NCBI GenBank assembly: GCA_033439255.1
Contig: CM065890.1
Span: 1-64,000 of the forward strand
DNA length: 64,000 nucleotides
Reading direction: 5' to 3'
DNA from: Hericium rajendrae
Taxonomy: Eukaryota; Basidiomycota; Agaricomycetes; Russulales; Hericiaceae
In this document: in pieces, positions 56,101 through 64,000 of the stretch
Position numbering within the stretch: the stretch's first letter is position 1
Layout of the letters: every line of letters begins with the position of its first letter
Program-made: the position numbers and the translations under genes
Notes under the pieces: generated by a model
Databases searched by the model: none
The model's input: the letters and a program-made list of their open reading frames with translations, nothing else
Told to the model about the DNA's origin: nothing

Positions 56101-58036
56101 GAGACGAGCCGGAGGTGGAGGTACGCGGCACGTTGTCGCGCCAATTGGGGAGCAATCCGCGGCCTGTTCTGTGAGGTAGGGGGAGTTGGAGAGTAAGCAT
56201 AGTCAGTATAATGTGAAAGATACAGATGTACAGTATAGACGAGGGTTGAATCATACAAGTTTGTAGACTACAAGAGGAGAGCTGGAGAAAGGGTGAACGA
56301 GCGCCGAAACGAGCGCCGTAGAACGAGCGCCGGCCTGTCGAAAATTGTAAAGTCAAACAAACACTTACTGTTCGTCGCTGAAGCTGACCCTTTTCTTCAG
56401 CTTCCCCTTCCCAGTCTTACGGGTTTCTTGCTCGTTCCTTCCATCTTCTCCTTCTTCCCATCGTTCGTTAGCTCCAAATTCGATTTCCATCGTGATATCT
56501 CCCTCGACATCAAGCCCACCATCGTCGAGGCTCGATTGTTCGATTCCGGCCCCATCCCTGCGACGTTTGGAGGATCTCTGCGGCGGATTTGCACGATCTT
56601 CGAGATCGTTGTCGAGGGGAGCTACGAGAGTGAGCAAAAAGGTGAGTATCTCGTGTTCACTCGATATCGAAAGGTAACTTACGTTGATCAACCTCCATCT
56701 CTTCGACACTCGTTTCACCCTGGTCTCGTCGACGTTTGACGCCCTTTCCTCCACCTCCGACACTCTTTCCCGCACCTTCGACACTCTTCTCCGCACCTCC
56801 TGCACCCTGACCAGACTTCCGCCGTTTCCGCCCCTCCTCCACTGTCCCATTGAGCTCTTCCACGTCCATTTCGTCCTCGCTCCGCACACGTTTGGCCCCG
56901 GTCTTCGACGCCGCGATTTTCTTCTTCGAGCCCGAACCGTTCTTCGTCGACGCTGCAACTTTGCTCTTCGCCGTGCTTGTGATCACGACTTCGGGTCGTG
57001 CTTTTTCGCAACGCTTGCCTTGCGTTTTTGAGCCTTCTGGTTCTGCTGAGGGTCAAGGTAAGCACTTTCAAATGATCAATAAAGACGTTACTGACCTTCT
57101 TTGTGCGCGACCTGACTTTCGTCGTCTCCATTAGCTCCTTGCGACTTCCCGTAAATCCTCCTTGGCTTGGGTTTCGAGGCAGGTGGTGGTGCTGGAATAC
57201 GGAAAGCGTAAGGTGAGTTGTCTCGAATGACTGATGGATATGGTACTCACCTGCTTTGTTTGTGATCTCAGCATCACTGTCTGCGGACGAGCGCTTTCCA
57301 TTTCCATACGTCGTCTTCGGCTTCGGTTTTGGGCACGCCGGTGGTGCTGAAGTGCCAAAGCGTGAGGTGAGTACCTTACTGTCTATAGCTGAAGGTGTTA
57401 CTTACCATCTGTGGTCTCTATGTTGTCGTTATCTCCAGAGTCCTGTGCCTTCCCGTGCACCCTCTTCGGCTTAGATTTCGAAGGGGCTGGTGGTCCTAGA
57501 GTGTGAAAGGCATAAGGTAAATAAGTTGTAGTCTATAGATGAAGCCTCGACTCACCGTCCATTGTCTCCACGTCACCACCATCATCCCCATCCTTGCCTT
57601 GCCCGTTCGACTGTGTACCTTGCCTGCTCGACTTGGTCCCTTGCCCGGTCGACTTCCTGCGTGCTTGCTGGGCTGTCCGTGCTGCATCCTGTGTAGCCTT
57701 CTCAGCTGCCTCATCAGCCATAATATCTTCAGCGGTACGTCGTTTAGACTTTGGCTTGGCTGCCTTGCCTCATCAGGAACCCTTTCAGTCTTCTTAGTGA
57801 CCTTGTTGGTCTGGTTTGGGTCTGGTGGATCTGGTTTTTGTCTGGTTTGTCTGGTTTTCATCTGAATTGATAGAAAACCAGACAAACCAGATGAAAACCA
57901 GACAAACCAGACAAAAACCAGATTCACCAGATCCAAACCAGACCAACAAGGTCACTAAGAAGACTGAAAGGGTTCCTGATGCTGTCGAGGCTTTGGCAGA
58001 GGCCTTGCTAGTATCAGACTGACGAGTTTTGACCAT
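53172..58036 (-). pseudogene. 14-exon gene of unknown function carried by the Plavaka element (interrupted)
   Basis: Minus-strand exons fit GT-AG introns: 58036-57556, 57495-57406, 57346-57251, 57191-57096, 57045-56683, 56621-56369, 56168-55943, 55869-55762, 55507-54449, 54388-54353, 54299-54045, 53988-53722, 53675-53538, 53492-53172. Without the MITE in exon 1 they total 3576 nt (1191 residues). The order is a basic N-terminus; three exon-sized repeats (residues about 90-183) with AT-hook-like PKPKRVHGK, PKPKTTYGN and PKPRRIYGK; a Lys/Arg/Glu-rich middle; acidic repeats around SDTEPEDDEEAP (about 515-740); a KTPAK-rich stretch; and a globular C-terminus (about 885-1180) with PLWRDMCGTFSDPF, TYDWRKHFGKTAI and GRKFSSRNWGAAC. 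The last part recalls uncharacterised basidiomycete domains (DUF6532-like, unverified). Exon 1 is broken by the 211-bp MITE, which adds a TAA in frame. Exon 9 has TGA at 55019-55021 where sister repeats have CGA. A nuclear DNA-binding role is inference. Confidence 0.7.
57771..57981. mobile_element. 211-bp foldback MITE, copy 2, in exon 1 of the minus-strand gene
   Basis: By eye identical to 30584-30794. The target duplication is CT (57769-57770, 57982-57983). With the duplication it adds 213 bp, a multiple of three, but one in-frame stop near its far end truncates the protein unless it is spliced out. Confidence 0.95.
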
Positions 58037-58759
58037 TGACAGGAGTGGAAGAAGGGGTGACACGACAGTAGCGCCAAGTGGTACGAGTGGGAGACGAGAC
58101 TTGCCGACTCACTTGCGACCGGCCCTCAAGCTCACGTGAGCAGCTCGGCTCGCGCTGCCTTAGCTGCTGCGCCTCAGATCCTTGTACGACTCCCCGTCCC
58201 GCCTCGAGCTTCTTGTTCAACAACCTACGCTGCGCTGCTTTTGACAACGTACAACACAGTGCTGCTTGAAATCACCCAACACACTACTGTATCTTATCAT
58301 CTCACTTCACCAAGCACACGCTTGGTTGTAACGTGTGTGCGACTTGAGTCGATATCTTGATATCTTGTCTGGGGGCACTCTAGACTTATCTTCGTGACCA
58401 TACACTGCTCAGGCTGCCATCACATTGATTGACTATCTTGTGCCTGGATTATCTGGATATTCATTGGCACATTCTAGACTGTTACTTGGAGCTGTATATG
58501 TGCATTGGTGATCTTGCTTGATACAATTTCTTGTCCATTGCTGATCTCTTGTGTGTGGAGACATCATACTGCTGGTGCATTGTTACTCTGATACTGTGAT
58601 CTCCTTGACTCTGGAAAACAAATCTTGAAATCTGTTGTTGATTGTGAACTTGTCTTGAACTTTCTAGAGGCACATCTTGGCATATATTATAATTTGTTGA
58701 TTGCCTACTTGCCTTCAATTTGGAGTTGAATCTTGACACATAGTGAAGTTGCTGCACAG
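58037..58759. promoter_or_regulatory. Divergent intergenic region between the two element genes
   Basis: This 723-bp stretch separates the minus-strand ATG (58036) from the transposase ATG (58760). It contains no TCTGA array and no other gene. By position it must hold both promoters. No convincing TATA box was found for either gene. A GC-richer part (58080-58260) lies nearer the minus-strand gene and an AT-richer part nearer the transposase. Confidence 0.45.
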
Positions 58760-61700
58760 ATGGCACCTCCAAGACGAAAATTGTATAAACCTCACACATA
58801 TTTCTGTCCAAAACCTGTGAGTTCCAGGTGTCGACATGGATTCATAAGTGCTGGTGGCTTGGCCCAACATATAAATGCAGTACATCCAGACTTGCACAGA
58901 GATGCTTTATTGGCAGAGCCTTATCTTCCACCTCTAGCTCCACCTCAAGCTTCAACTCGTGTGCTATCTCCAGAACAGCCAGATATGTTTTATGCTGATC
59001 CACATTATGGTGAAGGCTATGATGGAGAAAATTCAAAGGCACAACATGGCACTAAAAATATAATGCACCCAGATCTAAATGGGAGACCATGCGATGATGC
59101 TGGCAATTATCTTGATGATGATGCAGCTCCACAGCCAGAGAATATTCCTGATTCAAATGATTGGTCTCCATTTCGAAATCGAATTGAGTTTGAGACTGCA
59201 GATCTGTTGTTTCGAGAGATGCCAGTCTCTGAGAAGAAATTTAATCGTCTTATGGGACTCTGGGCAAAGACAACTAATGCAAATCCATATGCAAATAAAG
59301 ATGATCTTCATGCAGTGCTTGATTCAATTAAACATGGAGATGCTGAATGGCTATGTTTTTCAGTAAGATATAAGGGCAAGCGACCTAGAGATTCACCTCC
59401 ATGGATGTCAAAAGAATTTGAAGTCTGGTATAGAAATCCACGCACAGTTCTGCATAACCAGCTAAAAAATCCTGACTTTGCTGGAGAATTTGACTATGCT
59501 CCAAGACGAGACTTTAAAGAAAATGGTGAACGACAGTGGACAGACTTTATGACTGGAGATTGGTCATGGAATCAGGCTGATACAATTGTAGCTGAAGATC
59601 CAACAAATAAAGGAGCTATGTTGGTGCCAGTGATCTTGGGCAGTGACAAGACTGTTGCTTCTGTTGCTACAGGACATAGTGAATTTTGGCCACTATATAT
59701 ATCACCTGGAAATGTGCATAATAATGTTCGTCGGGCTCATAGAAATGCTGTGAGCATCTTAGGATTCTTGTCTCTTGGACAAACAGATAGACAATATCAA
59801 AATAGTGCACCTTTTCGTAAATTTCATAGACATTTGATACAACAATCTTTGCGCACAATTCTTGAACATTTGCGTCCTGGCATGACTACCCCAGAGATTG
59901 TTCGCTGTCCTGATGGACATCTTCGTCGTGCAATTTATGGTCTTGGACCTTATATTGGAGATTATCCAGAACAAGTATTGATATCATGCATTGTTTCAGG
60001 CTGGTGTCCAAAGTGCTTGGCTCTACCAAAGGATCTAGATGGTGGTGGAGAAACTCGATGTCATACACATACAGAATCCTTGATAAATAAAGGTATCAAG
60101 GGAGGAAAACTGTGGGATGACTATGGCATAGTTCCTAATATAATGGTGAGTTTTATGAACTGAAATGAAGATTTAACTTGTTCTAATTCTGATCTTTTTA
60201 GCCATTCACATATTATTTTCCTCGGGCTGATATTCATGAGCTTATTGTATTTGATCTTTTGCATCAAGTGATCAAGGGTGTTTTCAAAGATCACTTAGTG
60301 GCTTGGGTTGAAGATTATCTGATTAAAGAACATGGACCAAGTCGTGCTGCTACAATCATGGCAGATATTGATAGAAGAATTGCTGCTGCACCTTCATTTC
60401 CAGAGTTGCGTCGATTTCCTGATGGATGTAATTTTCAGCAGTGGACTGGTGATGACTCTAAAGCTTTAATGAAAGTGTTTTTACCTGCCATTCAAGGACA
60501 TGTTCCAGATCAGATGGTCCGAGCTCTTGCTGCATTTATGGAGTTCTGCCATCTTGCACAAAGGTCTGTTATTGATGAAACTGCACTAAATGCTATGGAA
60601 GCTGCACTTGAAGAATTTCATAAAGAACGAGTCATCTTTAAGGATGTTGAAGTTCGTGAAGGATTTTCTCTGCCTAAACAGCATGCTCTCATGCATTATG
60701 TTGAACTTATTCGGCTATTTGGTGTGCCAAATGGTCTTTGCACATCTATAACTGAGGCCAAACACATCAAAGCTATAAAAGAGCCATGGCGACGTTCTAG
60801 TCGATTTAATGCACTTAGTCAAATGCTGCTCACAAATCAGAGGCTTGATAAATTGGCTGCAGCCAAAAATGACTTTATTGCTCGTGGTATGCTTGATTTG
60901 CCTTTGGATGCTGTTGATATTAAATATGACTCTGACTCAAATGACTCTAAATCTGAATCCTCATCTGACTCTGAAGATGAGATTGACTTTGATGATGAAG
61001 ATGAAAATAAGGAGAACACTGCAAGGGCTACTAAACACCATATAGATGGAGCACCAGCTCATAATGTGCCAGAGTATATGGCAAGTGTTTCTTTAGCCAA
61101 AACACGAGCATCCAATTATCCTCGACAACTTCATCTGCTTGAGACTTATCTTGATTATCCTGAGTTATCTGAGATGATTCAGCGATTTTTATATGATCAA
61201 CTTCATCCTAATCATTCATCTGCATATGTAGAGGAGTCTAAACTGCCTCGTGCTCCATACAAAATTGATATATTTCACTCTGCCATTGCTGTATATCGTT
61301 CTCCTAGCGATTTATCAGGGCTTACAAATATGCACCGTCATCGTATTCGCTCTACACCTGAATGGAGACATAGACCTGCACGTCGAGATTGTGTCTTTGT
61401 TGAAAATGATTCAGAGTTGCCAGGAATGCAAGGACTTTATGTAGGACGAGTTCTGATGTTTTTTTCATTTGTGCACAATACAGTCACATATCCTTGTGCA
61501 TATATAGAGTGGTTTATTACTGTTGGAGATGAGCCAGATCCTGATACTAAAATGTGGATTGTAGAACAAGAAGTAGATGAAGATGGCAAGAATGTTCGCT
61601 CAGTAATTCACATTGATACTATTTTGCGAGGAGCTCACTTGATGCCTATTTTTGGAGAAGAGTTTCTTCCTTTTGACTTTGAATATATCTACTCCTTAGA

Positions 61701-61764
61701 TGCCTTTCATACATACTATGTAAACAAGTTTTCTGATCATCATGCCAATGAAATAGCCTTCTGA
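58760..61764 (+). CDS. Plavaka transposase (CACTA superfamily), apparently intact
   Basis: Two exons, 58760-60145 and 60202-61764, are joined across a 56-bp GTGAGT...TTTTAG intron in phase 0 and encode about 982 residues with no internal stop. The ATG at 58760 (MAPPRRKLYKPH) is chosen because the upstream in-frame codons contain no ATG. An N-terminal C2H2-like finger (CRHGFISAGGLAQHINAVH, residues about 23-41) is followed by the Plavaka core. Core blocks are GMTTPEIVRCPDGH, WCPKC, the block DIHELIVFDLLHQVIKGVFK, GLCTSITEAKHIKAIKEPWR, and an acidic Ser/Asp/Glu linker at about residues 695-725. These are the blocks by which the family is known; the exact catalytic D/E residues are not assigned. 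The enzyme should bind the TCTGA-rich ends and cut out the element. It is the only intact transposase in the window and the best candidate source for moving all CATCAG elements. Confidence 0.92.
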
Positions 61765-62865
61765 TTTAAGTATTTGGATCTTTTTTTTAGTATACTATAT
61801 GACAATAGCCTAGGTAAGTGATAAAGTTATTTTTTATCAAAGTAAAATTAGACATCCAATAAATATAACAATTCTAATGATAGACACCTGTAGAATCTAT
61901 GTCTGACACTTATCATAGATCTGACTACTTATAAAAGTCTGATGACATTTATTATATCTGACATCTGAATGCATCTGACAATAGACATCTACAGAAATTT
62001 TGTCTGAACTTTGTAATGTGTCTGATTATATTTTTATGTCTGACTTGATAAAAAAATCTGAAATGTCTGACAATAGACACCTGTAGGATTTATATCTGAC
62101 ATTTGTAATATGTCTGATGTTTAATACAAAGTCTGATTATATTTGTTATGTCTGACAATATTTGAAACTCTGAAAGATCTGAGAATGCCTAACAATAGAC
62201 ACTTGTAAGACTTTGTCTGAACTTTATAATATATCTGACTATATTTTTTGCATCTGACTCGATATAAAAATCTGAAATGTCTGACGATAGACACCTGTAG
62301 GATTTAGATCTAACCTTTGTAATATGTCTGATGTTTGATACAAAGTCTGATAATATTTGTTGTGTCTGACAGAATTTGGCACTCTGAAAGGTCTGAGAAT
62401 GTCTAATGATAGACACCTGTAGGATTTTGTCTGAACTTTGTAATATAGTCTGACTATATTTCTTATGTCTGACTCAATATAAAAATCTGAAATGTCTGAC
62501 GATAGACACCTGTAGGATTTAGATCTGACCTTTGTAATATGTCTGATGTTTGATACAAAGTCTGATAATATTTGTTGTGTCTGACAGAATTTGGCACTCT
62601 GAAAGGTCTGAAAATGTCTAACGATAGACACCTGTAGGATTTTTATCTGAAAATTGTTGATTTATCTGAAAAAATGTTCAATCTCTGACAAAATTACCAA
62701 TGTCTGAATATTTTTGAAGATCTGATAGCTCTGATAGCATCTGAAGCACATCTGAAAGTGAAAAGTATCTACTCATCATTTTATGCATATTTTGGTCCAG
62801 ACAATTGAAAAAATTCAGACAAATCAGATTGTCAGACAAGTTAGTAAATATGGCTTTTGCTGATG
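61765..62865 (+). repeat. Right subterminal TCTGA array of the two-gene element
   Basis: Repeated units of about 105-120 bp carry CGATAGACACCTGTAGGATT and TCTGAACTTTGTAATATGTC-type phrases, with tandem near-copies at about 62190-62420 and 62400-62640. The array ends with TCTACTCATCATTTTATGCATAT and then the terminal GGCTTTTGCTGATG. The last 110 bp align with the right ends of elements A and B, linking those elements to this transposase. Confidence 0.75.
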
Positions 62866-63146
62866 CAGAGAAGTGTGCTACACGGTTGCTAGGCAAAGTT
62901 CATTCAGACCTAGTCGGACTGATGCGCGTTCAATCTATCCAAGGATTTTCATACGTTGCTACGTTCCTCGACGACTTCAGCAGTAGAGGAGTCGTCATGT
63001 TCCTCAAACAGAAGTCTGATTTCACTCAGGCTTTCGAGTCATATTTGGTCAGAGCTGAGAAGGAGACTAGCCAAAAGCTGTTGATCTTTCACTCTGACCA
63101 AGGGGGGGAATATATGAACACAATCCTGGATAAGCACTTCAAAGAA
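62866..63146 (+). pseudogene. Ty1/copia integrase fragment
   Basis: The segment encodes HSDLVGLM, then YVATFLDDFS and HSDQGGEY, the start of a copia integrase core (catalytic Asp regions). It is bounded on both sides by CATCAG-family ends (right end at 62865, left end at 63147). It is a fossil remnant, probably of the same element as 51233-51660. Confidence 0.8.
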
Positions 63147-64000
63147 CATCAGTAAACATCAAATTTACTGACTTGTCTGAGATTTGTCTGAAATGTATCT
63201 AATTTTATCTAATTTTATCTAAATTTAGGTTGTCAGATAGTCAGACAATCCTACGAGTGTCTATCGTCCAGATACTATCAGATACTTTCAGATAAACTGT
63301 TCTGATGTCAGAAAAAAGTCTGACTATCAGATCAGAAGTCTGACATCAGAAAAATCTCTAATATTAGACTAAAGTCTGATTATCAGATCAGAAGTCTGAT
63401 ATTAGACAAATCTCTAACATCAGACTAAACTCTGATCATCAAAAATTTGTCTGACATCAGATTTCTAATCTGATAGTCAGACTTTAGTCTAATATTAGAT
63501 TTTGAAACTGATAGTCAGACATATTCTGACATCAGATATTTGTCTGATGTCAGATTTATCCATCTAATTTCAGAAAATTGTCTGACTATCAGATTGTAGT
63601 CTGATTATCAGACATACTCTGACTTCAGAATAGAATCTAATGTCAGTCATTTTTAGTAAGTCAGATAGAGTCTATGATTATTTACAAGCAAGCTTCAATA
63701 GCTTAGAGTTGTTAAAGTGCAAGTCTATATTGATATTTAATATGATTGAAGTACCATTAGATCAATCAGACATCTCAGAACTTTGCAAGATAAAAAATCA
63801 GATAAGATCAGACTTATTACAGTCAGTTCAGATATATTTCATGTTATATCAGATACAAGTTAGTTATATTTTCAGAATAGTTAGAAGTGATTTCAGACTC
63901 TTCAAAAGCACTTTCAGCTCAAAATTAGATCTCTCAGACTAATATTCAGACACTCAGAATCACACCAAAATGTCAAAACCACTGCACTCTAAAATTATGC
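63147..64000 (+). mobile_element. Left arm of another two-gene-type Plavaka element (runs off window)
   Basis: It begins CATCAGTAAACATC, preceded by AA (63145-63146). It follows the left arm at 51661-52510 closely in order and content, including the inverted motif near 63255 (GTGTCTATCGTCC) and the phrase CACACCAAAATGTCAAAACC near the window end. The right end is outside the window. Confidence 0.8.

Larger units (their letters stand above)
51661..62865 (+). mobile_element. 11.2-kb two-gene Plavaka (CACTA) element
   Basis: The left end CATCAGTAAACCTC (51661) and right end GGCTTTTGCTGATG (62865) bracket a complete transposase gene (plus) and a 14-exon gene (minus) transcribed divergently. Both ends are TCTGA-rich. 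The motif CGATAGACACCTGTAGGA occurs repeatedly near the right end (62075-62640) and, inverted, near the left end (about 51765-51785). This end-specific variant differs from those of elements A and B, which supports pairing these two ends. Flanking dinucleotides do not match (TT left, CA right), and copia sequence is missing between the flanks. A recombination between two inserted sister elements would explain both. A MITE (52850-53141) sits in the left arm. Confidence 0.65.

Overview
The window looks like transposon-packed DNA from a basidiomycete fungus, probably an Agaricomycete. The reasons are Plavaka-type (CACTA superfamily) transposases, Ty3/gypsy fossils with a chromodomain, a LINE whose ORF1 ends in a CCHC knuckle, a copia fossil with a half-tRNA initiator-Met primer site, and introns of about 50-60 bp with CTAAC/CTAAT branch sites. 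I see no rRNA genes, intact tRNA genes or CRISPR arrays. All assignments are by eye; no search was run.

Layout. 1-5 kb: repeat ends, a minus-strand hypothetical exon, a broken aminoglycoside-phosphotransferase-like (APH) gene, and a 1.8-kb repeat with CTAGGGTTC ends. 5-9.4 kb: a SINE-like copy next to a decayed Plavaka transposase and its TCTGA-rich end. 10-51 kb is one nested stack. A minus-strand LINE (ORF2 pieces at 10.0-11.7 kb, ORF1 pieces at 12.7-12.9 and 30.8-31.8 kb, 5' region at 45.2-51 kb) is split by two Ty3/gypsy fossils. These are 12918-30827 (5-bp repeat CTGGG) and 31793-45167 (5-bp repeat GGCCT). Both fossils, and the LINE, carry later insertions of one DNA-transposon family. 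51.2-63.1 kb: a copia fossil interrupted by an 11.2-kb two-gene Plavaka element. 63.1 kb to the end: the left end of another such element.

The dominant theme is a family of elements that begin CATCAG and end CTGATG and are flanked by 2-bp target duplications of varied sequence (TA, TG, TC, TT, CA, AG, CT). They range from 157-bp foldbacks to 4.9-6.1-kb giants. The giants share TCTGA-rich subterminal arrays, and a subterminal motif inverted between the two ends, with the element holding the intact 982-residue Plavaka transposase (58760-61764). I infer that this transposase type mobilises the whole family. The same 11.2-kb element carries a second, divergently transcribed 14-exon gene of about 1191 codons with AT-hook-like and acidic repeats.

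The least explained feature lies inside the giant elements (24562-29439, 36040-42157, 45714-50593). A GC-rich core is flanked by outward-pointing repeat modules. Each module is a GTGAGT donor, about 50 nt with a CTAAC/CTAAT branch site, an AG acceptor, and then a hairpin of the GAGTACTGCTCG type whose arms co-vary between copies.
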